In this document: piece by piece, positions 51,958 to 61,079 of the stretch
Position numbering within the stretch: the stretch's first letter is position 1
Layout: the number at the start of each line of letters is the position of its first letter
Assembly: GCA_021107945.1 (NCBI GenBank)
Contig: JAIORV010000024.1
Location: 1 to 64,000 of the forward strand
DNA from: Vulcanimicrobiota bacterium
GTDB taxonomy: Bacteria > Vulcanimicrobiota > JAJTBE01
Length of the DNA stretch: 64,000 nucleotides
Reading direction: 5' to 3'
Notes under the pieces: generated by a model
The model's database searches: none
Told to the model about the DNA's origin: nothing
The model's input: only the letters and a program-made list of their open reading frames with translations
Translations under genes and position numbers: made by a program

Positions 51958-52968
51958 ATGAAACTTTACAAGGATTATCCGGTTATCACGGCAACAACCA
52001 AATACGCGTTCGCAGGAGCAAGGCTGGCACTGCTGGAAAAGGAATTGATCACTCAGACTGAGTATGAACAACTCAAAGTGTGTGAAACAGTGTCCGATAT
52101 GGCAAAGCTCCTGTCGGACACCGTTTATCAGGGAAAATTCGAAACCGGTATGGATATTGGAACACTGGTGGAAGAAGAAACCCTCAGGTTTAAGAAAGAC
52201 CTGTATGAGATTATGCCGGAAGATGATTATGGGACACTCGATGCTTTCTTCCGCAAATATGATCACAATAATCTCAAGATTTGCCTCAAAACATACTTGA
52301 TCGGGAATCAGATCAATCCTGATGAACTTTCAAAAGTGGGGTCCATTACACCGGAAGATTTGGCTTCCTATTTTGAAGGGGAAAGAATGGTCTGGCTGCC
52401 TTTTAACGTGGATTTTAAGCGGATTCAAGATATATACAAGAAGGAAAAGGAAATGAGGCTAATCGACGCAATAGTTGATCGGGCATATTATAGCGAGTTG
52501 TTAAATACGATAAAAAAGCTGGGCGATGATTTCTTTGTCGATTATATTTATCAGATGTTGGATCTGAAAAATATCCTGATATTTATTCGCTGTAAAACCA
52601 CCGGTTTGGCCCTGGACAGGTTCCTGTTGAAAAGCGGGTATATTTCCAGGGATGCGTTTGATAAGTTCATCGATGAGCCAAATATCGATGTTGCCTTTTC
52701 TTCACCCTATTTCATCACATACAGGGATGTATATCAAAAGGGACTTGAAACCCTTGAAAAAACAAACTCTTACGCGGAGTTAGAAACTGCCGTGAGGAAT
52801 CACCTGATCTCTATTTTAAAAGAAGTTCAGGACAGCTTTTTCTCAATACGCCCGTTCCTCGGGTATTTATTGGGAAAGGAGCATGAAATCAGCCTGATTA
52901 AAAAAGCATACATTCATATACACAACAGGATCGAATTCGGAAAGGAGAGAGACCTGCTCTATGTATAA
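51958..52968 (+). CDS. ntpC: V-type ATPase subunit C
   Basis: A mostly helical 336-residue protein that matches the AtpC/NtpC (vma6, d-type) pattern. FFRKYDHNNLKICLKTYL near 100-117 is the conserved helix of the family, and FLGYLLGKEHEISLIKKAYIHI is at the C-terminus. It links the central stalk to the membrane ring. It overlaps subunit F (ntpG) by 8 bases. No strong Shine-Dalgarno site is seen before ATG, perhaps because the upstream mosaic repeat displaced it. Confidence 0.9.
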   Translation: MKLYKDYPVITATTKYAFAGARLALLEKELITQTEYEQLKVCETVSDMAKLLSDTVYQGKFETGMDIGTLVEEETLRFKKDLYEIMPEDDYGTLDAFFRKYDHNNLKICLKTYLIGNQINPDELSKVGSITPEDLASYFEGERMVWLPFNVDFKRIQDIYKKEKEMRLIDAIVDRAYYSELLNTIKKLGDDFFVDYIYQMLDLKNILIFIRCKTTGLALDRFLLKSGYISRDAFDKFIDEPNIDVAFSSPYFITYRDVYQKGLETLEKTNSYAELETAVRNHLISILKEVQDSFFSIRPFLGYLLGKEHEISLIKKAYIHIHNRIEFGKERDLLYV

Positions 52969-53281
52969 GCTTGCCGTAATAGGTGACAGCGAATCGATCC
53001 TGGCGTTTCAGGCAGTGGGAGTGGACTCCTATCTTGTAACAAAAGATAACGCTGAGGAAACGCTGAAAAAACAATTTAAATCGGGGAAATATGCCGTCAT
53101 ATTTCTTGCGGAAAGCCTTGCCGTGAATTTAATTGAATATCTTCACGAAATAGGAAAAAAGCCTTTCCCCGCCGTCACGATACTTCCCCTTTCCCATGAA
53201 ACCCTTGGAATGGGGCTGAAACGCATGAGAACAATAAGCATCCGTGCCAGCGGAACAGACATCATATCCAAAACAAGATGA
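52961..53281 (+). CDS. ntpG: V-type ATPase subunit F (NtpG)
   Basis: A 106-residue protein with the family's opening (LAVIGDSESILAFQAVGVDS) and the FLAESLA and PAVTILPL blocks, a Rossmann-like small domain that sits on the central stalk with subunit D. It overlaps the end of ntpC. Its TGA stop is the first part of an interspersed repeat (GATGACAGAGGCCGGATGAC). Confidence 0.9.
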   Translation: MYKLAVIGDSESILAFQAVGVDSYLVTKDNAEETLKKQFKSGKYAVIFLAESLAVNLIEYLHEIGKKPFPAVTILPLSHETLGMGLKRMRTISIRASGTDIISKTR

Positions 53282-53545
53282 CAGAGGCCGGATGACGGAT
53301 ATCAGATGTCAGATCTGTAGGAGGGGCGTCTCGCCCCGATAATGGAGAACGGAAATCAGATGTAAGGTGTCGGATCTGTAGGAGGGATGTCTCATCCCGA
53401 TAATGGAGAACGGAAATCGGATGTAAGGTGTCGGATCTGTAGGAGGGATGTCCTCATCCCGATAACGGATGACGGGAATCAGAAGTAGGATGTCGGATCT
53501 GTAGCCCCGATAATGGATAACGGATGACGGAAATCGTAAGATAGA
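53282..53545 (+). repeat. Tandem 61-bp array of REP units between ntpG and ntpA
   Basis: Four head-to-tail units start at 53307, 53368, 53429 and 53491. Each has TGTCGGATCT, a GTAGGAGGGATG palindrome, then ATAATGGAGAACGGAAATC. Units 1-3 are complete; unit 4 has only GTAGCCCCGATAA, so its palindrome is nearly lost. In unit 1 the stem is GGGGCG/CGCCCC, while units 2 and 3 have GGGATG/CATCCC, i.e. paired changes. The array pushes ntpA about 294 bases from ntpG. Confidence 0.9.
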
Positions 53546-53575
53546 TCCCGTTTCCAATAATGTCAGGAGGAAAAA

Positions 53576-55363
53576 ATGACTGAAGCAAAAGCCGGTGTTA
53601 TAACCAAAGTGGCCGGGCCGTTGGTTGTGGCGAAAGGAATTCCCGGCGCCACCATGTATGATGTGGTGAATGTAAGTGAACATAACCTCATCGGTGAAAT
53701 TATCGAAATCCATGGTGACGAATCGTATATTCAGGTATATGAGGACACATCGGGTCTCGGTCCGGGAGAGCCTGTGCATTCAACATATCACCCCCTTGCG
53801 GTGGAGCTTGGTCCCGGATTGGTTGAATCCATATATGACGGAATTCAAAGACCCCTGAAACAACTTAAGCTTATGTCGGGAGACTTTATAAGCAGGGGAC
53901 TTGAAGTGCCGGGACTTGATCGGGAGAAAGAATGGGATTTCAAACCCGTAAAAAAGGTGGGAGATCACGTTACTTCGGGAACGACTCTGGGCAATGTTCA
54001 GGAAACCGTCCTGATCAATCACAGGATAATGGTTCCCCCGGAAATCGAAGGAACGATAAAGTTCATCGACACCGGCATGCACAAGGTCACGGACATCATA
54101 TGCATACTTGAGGGCAAAAATGGTGAAGTAAAACTAAATATGATTCAGAAATGGCCTGTCAGGATTGGCAGACCATACAAGCAAAGACTCCGACCGGAAA
54201 TCCCGCTAATCACCGGGCAGAGGGTTATCGATGCATTCTTTCCCATTGCAAAGGGCGGAACCGCCTGCGTGCCGGGACCTTTTGGAAGTGGAAAGACGGT
54301 TATCCAGCACCAGTTGGCAAAATGGGCCGACGCCGAGGTTGTTATATTCATCGGATGTGGAGAGCGCGGGAACGAGATGACCGATGTGCTACTTGAATTC
54401 CCCGAATTGAAAGACCCAAAAAGCGGCGAATCTCTCATGAAACGAACCGTATTGATCGCAAATACCTCTAATATGCCCGTGGCGGCAAGGGAAGCGTCGG
54501 TCTATACCGGAGTTACCATTGCCGAGTACTTCAGAGATATGGGATATAGTGTTGCCTTGATGGCAGACTCCACTTCACGCTGGGCGGAGGCTCTGCGTGA
54601 AATGTCCGGGCGTTTGGAAGAAATGCCCGGCGAGGAAGGTTATCCTGCATATCTGGGCACAAGAATTTCCGCTTTCTACGAGCGTGCCGGAAGAACAATA
54701 AGCCAGGGAGACGACCCGCGCGAGGGTGCATTGTCCGTTATCGGGGCAGTATCACCTCCCGGCGGTGATCTGGCGGAACCTGTTACACAGAACACACTCA
54801 GAGTTGTCAAGGTGTTCTGGGGGTTGGAGTATAAACTGGCACATGCAAGACATTTCCCGGCAATCTCATGGCTAAGCAGTTATTCACTGTATTCCAATAT
54901 GGTCGATGAATACCTCAGCGAGGAAGTCAATCCGGAGTGGCCGGTACTTCGCAGGGAGTCGATGAGAATTCTGCAGTTGGAGGCGGAACTCGAGGAAATA
55001 GTCCGACTTGTGGGCATTGAGGCGCTCTCCAAGCGAGAGAGGCTAATCATGGAAACCGCAAAGTCAATCCGTGAGGACTTCCTCCAGCAAAACGCATTTG
55101 ATGCCGATGATACATACACATCAATGACAAAGCAATTCCTGCTTTTGAAGCTTGTTCTTTCATTCTATTCTGAGGGAGAAAAAGTAATAAAGAAGGATAT
55201 TGATATAAACGATTTAATCAGCCTGCCCGTACGTGAGAAAATCGGGCGTGCCAAATATATCAAAGAGAAAGAGCTTGATAAATTCGACAAGCTCGAGCGA
55301 GAGTTGAAAGACCAGATAGAAAATTTGGTTATTAAAGCACAGAAAATGGAAGCTGAGGAGTAG
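53576..55363 (+). CDS. ntpA: V-type ATPase catalytic subunit A
   Basis: The catalytic subunit, 595 residues. The P-loop GPFGSGKTV lies at about 234-242, preceded by the A-type non-homologous region (about 110-190). [20 protein letters not shown] and [12 protein letters not shown] are catalytic-head signatures. AGGAGG stands 7 bases before ATG, a strong site. It is needed for ATP hydrolysis-driven ion pumping or for synthesis in reverse. Confidence 0.97.
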   Translation: MTEAKAGVITKVAGPLVVAKGIPGATMYDVVNVSEHNLIGEIIEIHGDESYIQVYEDTSGLGPGEPVHSTYHPLAVELGPGLVESIYDGIQRPLKQLKLMSGDFISRGLEVPGLDREKEWDFKPVKKVGDHVTSGTTLGNVQETVLINHRIMVPPEIEGTIKFIDTGMHKVTDIICILEGKNGEVKLNMIQKWPVRIGRPYKQRLRPEIPLITGQRVIDAFFPIAKGGTACVPGPFGSGKTVIQHQLAKWADAEVVIFIGCGERGNEMTDVLLEFPELKDPKSGESLMKRTVLIANTSNMPVAAREASVYTGVTIAEYFRDMGYSVALMADSTSRWAEALREMSGRLEEMPGEEGYPAYLGTRISAFYERAGRTISQGDDPREGALSVIGAVSPPGGDLAEPVTQNTLRVVKVFWGLEYKLAHARHFPAISWLSSYSLYSNMVDEYLSEEVNPEWPVLRRESMRILQLEAELEEIVRLVGIEALSKRERLIMETAKSIREDFLQQNAFDADDTYTSMTKQFLLLKLVLSFYSEGEKVIKKDIDINDLISLPVREKIGRAKYIKEKELDKFDKLERELKDQIENLVIKAQKMEAEE

Positions 55364-55368
55364 TAAAT

Positions 55369-56784
55369 ATGATCAAGGAATATAAGACTATTACTGAAGT
55401 TGCCGGTCCCCTTCTTATAGTTGAAAAAGTCAGGGACGTGAAATACGAGGAGCTTGTTGAAATCGAGCTTGCAGACGGCGAAAAAAGAAGGGGTAAGGTT
55501 CTTGAAATCACAACCGACAAGGCTCTTGTCCAGTTGTTCGAAAATCCCCAGGGGATCGAAATCAAGGAGTGTAAGGTAAGGTTCCTGGGCAAGGTGATGG
55601 AACTACCCGTGTCAAGAGACATACTGGGGAGAGTTTTCAGTGGATCCGGAAGACCCATCGACGGCGGACCCGAGATAATGCCCGATAAATTACTGGATGT
55701 AAACGGGACTCCCATTAACCCTTATGCCAGGGACTATCCCGATGACTTCATCCAGACGGGAATATCCAGTATCGACGGGATGAATACCCTTGTAAGAGGA
55801 CAGAAGCTTCCTATTTTCTCAGGATCGGGACTTCCCCACTCACGTATCGCCGCACAGATAGCAAGACAGGCGAAGGTGAAGGGACAGGAGGAGTCGTTCG
55901 CCGTTGTGTTTGCCGCAATGGGAATCACATTCGAAGAAGCCGACTTCTTCATCAGGGACTTCAAGAGAACCGGCGCTATTGAAAGAGCCGTTCTTTTCCT
56001 TAACCTGGCTAACGACCCCGCGGTTGAAAGGGTCGCAACGCCGAGGTTGGGACTGACCGCCGCCGAATATCTTGCATTTGAACTTGATATGCACGTACTG
56101 GTTATTCTTACCGATATGACAAACTATTGCGAGGCACTCAGAGAGGTCTCTGCGGCAAGAAAAGAAATACCGGGACGCCGCGGATATCCCGGTTACCTCT
56201 ATACCGACCTTGCCTCAATGTATGAGAGAGCTGGAAGGATTAAGGACAAGGAAGGATCTATCACACAGATCCCCATCCTTACAATGCCGGAGGACGACAT
56301 CACACATCCCATTCCCGACCTCACCGGGTATATCACAGAGGGGCAGACAATACTGTCTCGTGAGCTTCACATGAAGGGTATATATCCACCCATCAACGTT
56401 TTGCCGTCACTCTCCCGCCTGAAAGACAAGGGAATCGGCGAGGGCAAGACAAGGGAGGATCACGCCCAGGTTCTCAACCAGTTGTTTGCGGCGTATGCAC
56501 GCGGAAAAGATGCAAAAGAGCTTGCATCAATTTTAGGTGAAGCGGCATTGACAGAGACCGACCTTAAATTCGCCGAATTTGCAGACGATTATGAAAAGAA
56601 ATTTGTTGCCCAGGGCGAGAACGAGGACAGGACAATCGATGAAACCCTCAACATCGGCTGGGAATTACTGGCTGAACTTCCCAGAACCGAGCTCAAACGT
56701 CTGAAAGAGCGAGAGATCGAGAAGTATATGCCGATAAGAAGTAGAAAGTCAAAGGCAGAAGAGAAGAAGTTAGAAGTTGAATAA
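55369..56784 (+). CDS. ntpB: V-type ATPase regulatory subunit B
   Basis: The 471-residue non-catalytic head subunit, which keeps the fold but has no complete P-loop ([10 protein letters not shown] in its place). Family blocks are [29 protein letters not shown] and [14 protein letters not shown]. It starts 5 bases after ntpA. Its stop TAA begins a repeat run (TAACGGAGACCGGAAGCCGG). Confidence 0.97.
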   Translation: MIKEYKTITEVAGPLLIVEKVRDVKYEELVEIELADGEKRRGKVLEITTDKALVQLFENPQGIEIKECKVRFLGKVMELPVSRDILGRVFSGSGRPIDGGPEIMPDKLLDVNGTPINPYARDYPDDFIQTGISSIDGMNTLVRGQKLPIFSGSGLPHSRIAAQIARQAKVKGQEESFAVVFAAMGITFEEADFFIRDFKRTGAIERAVLFLNLANDPAVERVATPRLGLTAAEYLAFELDMHVLVILTDMTNYCEALREVSAARKEIPGRRGYPGYLYTDLASMYERAGRIKDKEGSITQIPILTMPEDDITHPIPDLTGYITEGQTILSRELHMKGIYPPINVLPSLSRLKDKGIGEGKTREDHAQVLNQLFAAYARGKDAKELASILGEAALTETDLKFAEFADDYEKKFVAQGENEDRTIDETLNIGWELLAELPRTELKRLKEREIEKYMPIRSRKSKAEEKKLEVE

Positions 56785-57400
56785 CGGAGACCGGAAGCCG
56801 GATCCCATTTCCCACTTCCCGCTTCTCATTTCCCGCCTCCCGGTTTGTAGGAGCAATACCCATGAATTAGTGACTAAACACGTGGGTAATGCAGGTGTTG
56901 GCGCTGAATTATAACCACAATGTGAGATGCCCTATGGGGTTTATCGACATTCTCATGCCATTCCGCTATAAAAATGCGTAACTCCTGACCTTAATTCAGT
57001 GGCATTGTTTGTAGGAGGGACGTCCTCGTCCCGATAAACTATTGCAGGAGAGGCTTCCAGCCTCGATTTCATACCATTCCCAGGCTGGTCGGGAGACCAG
57101 CCTCTACCCAAATCCTGGGGTGGTCTGAATAAATTAAAATGACCTTAACGATAACGGAGGTTTTTAAACCTCCCAGAGATTGACTTTAACGGTAGCGGAG
57201 GTTTTTAAACCTCCCATGAGATTGATTTTAACGGTAGCGGAGGTTTTTAAACCTCCCATGAAATTAACCCCCGGATTTATCCGGGGGAACAAGATGAGCC
57301 ACAACCCCTTGGTGTTCAGCCGCTTCAGCGGCTTCCCGATATGGAAATCGACAGGACGGATGACGGAATTCGGATCCCCACAAGGTGGGAAAGTAGAGTC
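56785..57400. repeat. Repeat cluster of about 600 bp between ntpB and ntpD
   Basis: From left to right are a GGAGACCGGAAGCCGG run, TTCCCACTTCCCGC heptamers (56803-56842), a REP (57011-57035), palindromes GAGGCTTCCAGCCTC and GGCTGGTCGGGAGACCAGCC (57050-57105), and three tandem 42-bp units (57144-57268). Each unit carries AACGGTAGCGG and GAGGTTTTTAAACCTC. The block shared with 17254-17390 then follows (57232-57368). No reading frame of interest is seen. Confidence 0.88.
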
Positions 57401-57438
57401 CCGATAAAATTCAATAACAAGAATTAGGGTGTCACAAT

Positions 57439-58062
57439 ATGGCGACAAATGTAAAAGCTACCAGAATGGAGCTTCAGAAAAAGAAAAAGAATTACAAAAT
57501 GGCGAAGCGCGGCCACAAGCTTCTGAAAGAAAAACGCGACGGACTTATGCAGAAATTTATGGAAGTTATCTGGAAAGTACGCGCCCTTCGTGAAGAAGTG
57601 GAAGAGAAGCTCTTAAAGGCAATAACCGTTTTTCTCTCCGGAAGCGCCTACGTGAACCCGGCATTCCTGAAAGAATCACTCGCATATAGTGATTACAAAG
57701 TGAGCATTGATGTTAAAAAGAAAAATATAATGGGAGTGAAAATCCCAGAATTCAAACTGAACCGGGAAGGGAAACCATACTCATATGGGCTTACGGAAAC
57801 CACCGGCGACCTTGACCTTTCCCTGAAACTCCTCGACGACATTCTACCCCTTCTTATTGAACTGACACGCATAGAAAAAACCGCCCAGCTTATGGCGGAA
57901 GAGATAGAATCAACCCGCCGCCGTGTAAACGCACTTGAATATATACTGATACCGGAGCTTCAAGGGGCGATTCGTTACATAACAATGCGCCTCGGCGAAC
58001 TTGAAAGACAGAATCTGACAATGCTCATGAAGGTGAAAGAAATAGTCGCGGCGGAGAAATAA
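57439..58062 (+). CDS. ntpD: V-type ATPase subunit D
   Basis: A 207-residue protein with the two long antiparallel helices of the central shaft: N-terminal TRMELQKKKKNYKMAKRGHKLLKEKRD and C-terminal RRRVNALEYILIPELQGAIRYI, both strongly conserved in the family. It transmits rotation to the K ring. It is the last gene of the cluster. GTGTCAC before the ATG is not a good binding site; the long repeat cluster upstream may have replaced it. Confidence 0.95.
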   Translation: MATNVKATRMELQKKKKNYKMAKRGHKLLKEKRDGLMQKFMEVIWKVRALREEVEEKLLKAITVFLSGSAYVNPAFLKESLAYSDYKVSIDVKKKNIMGVKIPEFKLNREGKPYSYGLTETTGDLDLSLKLLDDILPLLIELTRIEKTAQLMAEEIESTRRRVNALEYILIPELQGAIRYITMRLGELERQNLTMLMKVKEIVAAEK

Positions 58063-58202
58063 AATCACAAAAATCTATGGTTTTGGCACTTTCTAATATT
58101 TACCCCGCATTTTATATTCACGAAAAACTTCCACTCACGGCATATAATTCCCAAAATAAAACAAGCAGAAGTATAAATAGTAAAACCGTAAAATCTCTGT
58201 TA

Positions 58203-58398
58203 TTTCCCGTTTTCCGCTTCCATTTACCACAGGGGACACAGAGATATAACCATTTTTCTTTACTTCTGCCCTTCGAATTCAACTTTCTATGTGTTGAAAG
58301 GCCATCTTTTCGACAGTCTCACATCAATTTAGGTTTAAGAAGTCCTTTTTTGGGCAAGTGTTTTTCTTTGTTTATCGGGATGGGGACATCCCTCCTAC
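58203..58398. repeat. Repeat stretch in the gap 58063-58469
   Basis: Bases 58203-58275 match 39464-39535 in order (TTCCC words, ACCACAGGGGACACAGAG, then ATAACCATTTTTCTTTACTTC). At 58295-58325 is a GTTGAAAGGCC...TCGACAGTCTC element, which recurs at 59048-59076. A REP lies at 58374-58398. No gene is seen in the gap. Confidence 0.75.
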
Positions 58399-58469
58399 AA
58401 TAAAAATGAATGTGAAACGGTATCAGACCGGATTTGCGCCTTCCCACTTATAGCTTCCTCTGTTCTGAC

Positions 58470-58907
58470 TTACTCCATCCCCGGATATTTCACATTCAAC
58501 GGGCGGCCGTAATCATCCTCGCTTCTGATGAAATCATCCACATCGCCTGCGCCTCCGCCGAATTCTATTTTCAACATTCTGCCGCCTTTATCACCCGTGC
58601 TCATACGATGATATATATTCCGGGGGACAATTACAATATCACCCCTTTTATGCATAACGGGATCCTCTTCGTAAAGCTCGACATACATATCATCAAGCAG
58701 GAGAACAAATTCATCCCTGTCAATATGCCTTTTCCTGCTCAATCTTTGGTTAGGCTCGATGTCCAGGACGAATATCTCGTAATAATCACTGATTTTATAA
58801 GTTTTTGTAATTCCATATGGTTTTTCATGTACTTCAACGGGATATTTATCGAGATTTTTCACTAATTCTTCCAAATTTGTCACCATTGCAAGCGTACTGG
58901 GTTCCAT
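58470..58907 (-). CDS. Cupin-fold protein, paralogue 1
   Basis: A 145-residue single-domain cupin: RHIDRDEFVLLLDDMYVEL is motif 1-like and KRGDIVIVPRNIYHRM is motif 2 with its His. The usual HxH pair of motif 1 is reduced to one His (KRHIDRDE), so metal binding may differ. AGGAGG lies 9 bases before the ATG. A near copy lies 651 bases away on the same strand; 8 of 145 residues differ. Confidence 0.85.
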   Translation of the reverse strand: MEPSTLAMVTNLEELVKNLDKYPVEVHEKPYGITKTYKISDYYEIFVLDIEPNQRLSRKRHIDRDEFVLLLDDMYVELYEEDPVMHKRGDIVIVPRNIYHRMSTGDKGGRMLKIEFGGGAGDVDDFIRSEDDYGRPLNVKYPGME

Positions 58908-59090
58908 ATCGTTCAGCCTCCTTTTTATTTAAACATCCGGATTTTATTGCCGCCAAGAGCATAGAGACCGCAGAGGTATCAATATTTTTCTCCGGTCATC
59001 CTCTACGCCTGCCCTGGTGGAATGCCGGGGATCTCTACAATCTCTACGTTGAAAAACCACTTTTTCGACAGTCTCATTCCTATTTTCCGT

Positions 59091-59587
59091 CTTCCCACTT
59101 ATAGCTTCCTCTGTTCTGACTCACTCCATCCCCGGATATTTCACATTCAACGGGCGGTCGTAATCATCCTCGCTCCTGATGAAATCATCCATATCGCCTG
59201 CGCCTCCGCCGAATTCTATTTTCAACATTCTGCCGCTTTTATCACCCGTGCTCATACGATGATATATATTCCGGGGGACAATTACAATATCACCCCTTTT
59301 ATGCATAACGGGATCCTCTTCGTAAAGCTCGACATACATATCATCAAGCAGGAGAACAAATTCATCCCTGTCAATATGCCTTTTCCTGCTCAATCTTTGG
59401 TTAGGCTCGATGTCCAGGACGAATATCTCGTAATAATCACTGATTTTATAAGTTTTTGTAATTCCATATGGTTTTTCATGTACTTCAACAGGATATTTCT
59501 CGAGATTTTTCACAAATTCTTCCGGGCTTGTTACCATTGCAATTGTACTGGGTTCCATATAGTTCTGCCTCCTTTTTATTTAGACAT
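59091..59587. repeat. 497-bp segmental duplication of 58440-58936
   Basis: The two segments run in the same direction, exactly 651 bases apart. Bases 58587-58838 and 59238-59489 (252 bp) look identical by eye, while both edges differ at many positions. This points to local gene conversion or to recent duplication plus uneven change. Confidence 0.88.
59121..59558 (-). CDS. Cupin-fold protein, paralogue 2
   Basis: Nearly the same protein as 58470-58907. Changes are concentrated in the first 20 residues (5 of 8) and in the last 40, while the residues between are identical. The same AGGAGG is upstream. Both copies look intact. Upstream (right) lies the repeat-rich gap 59559-59879. Confidence 0.85.
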   Translation of the reverse strand: MEPSTIAMVTSPEEFVKNLEKYPVEVHEKPYGITKTYKISDYYEIFVLDIEPNQRLSRKRHIDRDEFVLLLDDMYVELYEEDPVMHKRGDIVIVPRNIYHRMSTGDKSGRMLKIEFGGGAGDMDDFIRSEDDYDRPLNVKYPGME

Positions 59588-59594
59588 CAGTATT

Positions 59595-59862
59595 TCACCG
59601 CGGAGATCGCAGAGGTTATCTGGAGGTCTAAACACCTCAGCTTCAGGTAACCGACAAGCCACAACCGATTATCGGGACGGGGACGTCCCTCCTACAGATC
59701 TGACATCCGACATCTCACATCTGACATCCAACATCCGACATCCGACATCCGAGCTCCGTTATCCATTCTCCATTATACCTTTGCGTCCTTTGTGGTCTTT
59801 GCGGTGAAAAAACACAACCGACAACTTAAAACCGATTATCGGGACGAGGACGTCCCTCCTAC
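59595..59862. repeat. Repeats in the gap 59559-59879
   Basis: Contents are an ACCGCGGAGATCGCAGAGG run (59597), a weak GGAGGTCTAAACACCTC palindrome (59620), a REP (59671-59695), about eight GACATCC/GACATCT heptamers (59702-59751), a CTTTGCGTCCTTTGTGG run (59769) and a second REP (59838-59862). The heptamers are the complement of the GGATGTC words near 53300. Confidence 0.8.
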
Positions 59863-59879
59863 AGATGACAACCAACAAC

Positions 59880-60287
59880 TTATTCACCGATTATCTCCAG
59901 GAAAACAACCCTGGGTCTGGGTCCGTTAAATTCGGAGAAAAATATCCTCTCGCAATCTCCCAGGAGAATCTTCCCGTCCTTGATTATTACTTTCTCAGAC
60001 GTGCCGATAATTGTCGTCTTTACATGGCAGGCGCAATTTCCCTCGTGATGATGATATTGATCTTCCCAGGGGAAACACTTGTTTAATTGCTCCACTATCT
60101 CCGGCGTCACATCGGGTTCGACTCCCTGGTTTATTGTCATGCCCGAGGAAGTATGGGGAGAATAGACCAGGCATAATCCCTGGGACACCCCTGATTCGCT
60201 GATCTTTTCCCTTACTTTGGATGTTATATCAACAAACTCACTGCGTCTTGATGTCTGTAATCTGAATTCAGATTGTTGAAATTTCAT
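59880..60287 (-). CDS. YjbQ/UPF0047 family protein
   Basis: A 135-residue single-domain member of the YjbQ family. Visible blocks are VYSPHTSSGMTINQG with the conserved His, EPDVTPEI, HHHEGNCACHVKTTIIG and LLGDCERIFFSEFNGPRPR. Relatives have weak thiamine-phosphate synthase activity; their true role is unclear. It lies 12 bases after the double-domain homologue on the same strand, so the two are an operon. Confidence 0.88.
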   Translation of the reverse strand: MKFQQSEFRLQTSRRSEFVDITSKVREKISESGVSQGLCLVYSPHTSSGMTINQGVEPDVTPEIVEQLNKCFPWEDQYHHHEGNCACHVKTTIIGTSEKVIIKDGKILLGDCERIFFSEFNGPRPRVVFLEIIGE

Positions 60288-60299
60288 ACAAGCTTCTCC

Positions 60300-61079
60300 T
60301 TATTCATTTCCAATAATTCGCAAAAATATTTCCCGTTTCCGGGGTCCGTCAAATTCAAAACACATGATCCTCTGACGATCTCCAAGTAAGAGACTTCCAT
60401 TTTCGATAATTACGGTTTCCGTGTTCCCCATTATCGAAGTCTTGACCTGTGCGGAGTAATTTGTTTTTGTGGGAATCATCTTCCCCATCTCGTCCGCCAG
60501 AACACGGGGCACGTCATTCTCCGAATCGTTTATGGTTATTCCCGCTGAAGTCTCGGGAAGATGCAAAACACATATTCCATCTTTAATGCCCGATTCCCGG
60601 ATATTTTCTTCCACCTGTGCCATAATATCCACAAAATCAGTCTGTCCCGATGTTTGCAATGATATTTTCCCCAAAAAAGTCTTGTCGGGGTTATCAATAG
60701 TTTTTACATAAACCTTCCTTCTGCCGGGACCGCTGAATTCACAGAAAAAAGCTTGTTGCCAGGAACCTGTATATTTCTTGCCGTTCTTTATGATCATGGT
60801 CTCAGAAACACCCACAGAACTTGACTTTGCATTGGCCGCTTTACCCCACTTGACATGAATATAGCCGTCTTCCCAGGGAAATTGTCTTTCCAGCGCCATC
60901 ACAACATCGCGGGTAACATCGGGATCCACGCCCTCGGCTAATGTTATACCCGCGGTTGTATGAGGTATGAAAACAACACATATACCGTCGGAGACTCCCG
61001 ATTCCTCGATTGCCTCATCTATTTCAAGGGTGATGTTAATAAACTCATTCACCTTTGTAGTTTTAAGATCAAATTCCAA
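60300..61079 (-). CDS. Fused double YjbQ-domain protein
   Basis: Two YjbQ-type domains lie in one chain (about 1-125 and 130-259), against one in nearly all relatives. Domain 1 keeps FIPHTTAGITLAEGVDPDVT and GSWQQAFFCEFSGPGRR but has ANAKSS where a His-containing block is usual. Domain 2 has LPETSAGITIND, i.e. Glu in place of the conserved His, so it is probably inactive. With the downstream single-domain gene this locus encodes three homologous domains. A hetero-oligomer (the family forms trimers) is a natural inference. Confidence 0.85.
   Translation of the reverse strand: MEFDLKTTKVNEFINITLEIDEAIEESGVSDGICVVFIPHTTAGITLAEGVDPDVTRDVVMALERQFPWEDGYIHVKWGKAANAKSSSVGVSETMIIKNGKKYTGSWQQAFFCEFSGPGRRKVYVKTIDNPDKTFLGKISLQTSGQTDFVDIMAQVEENIRESGIKDGICVLHLPETSAGITINDSENDVPRVLADEMGKMIPTKTNYSAQVKTSIMGNTETVIIENGSLLLGDRQRIMCFEFDGPRKREIFLRIIGNE

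Noticed and set aside
53307-53545. Tandem 61-bp units as a CRISPR-like array
   Set aside because: Units are contiguous with no unique spacers and contain the REP palindrome found elsewhere as single copies.
59022-59807. Plus-strand frame of 261 codons through the cupin paralogue and REPs
   Set aside because: Antisense to a clear cupin gene; part of it translates simple repeats (SHLTSNIRH), so it is not a real gene.
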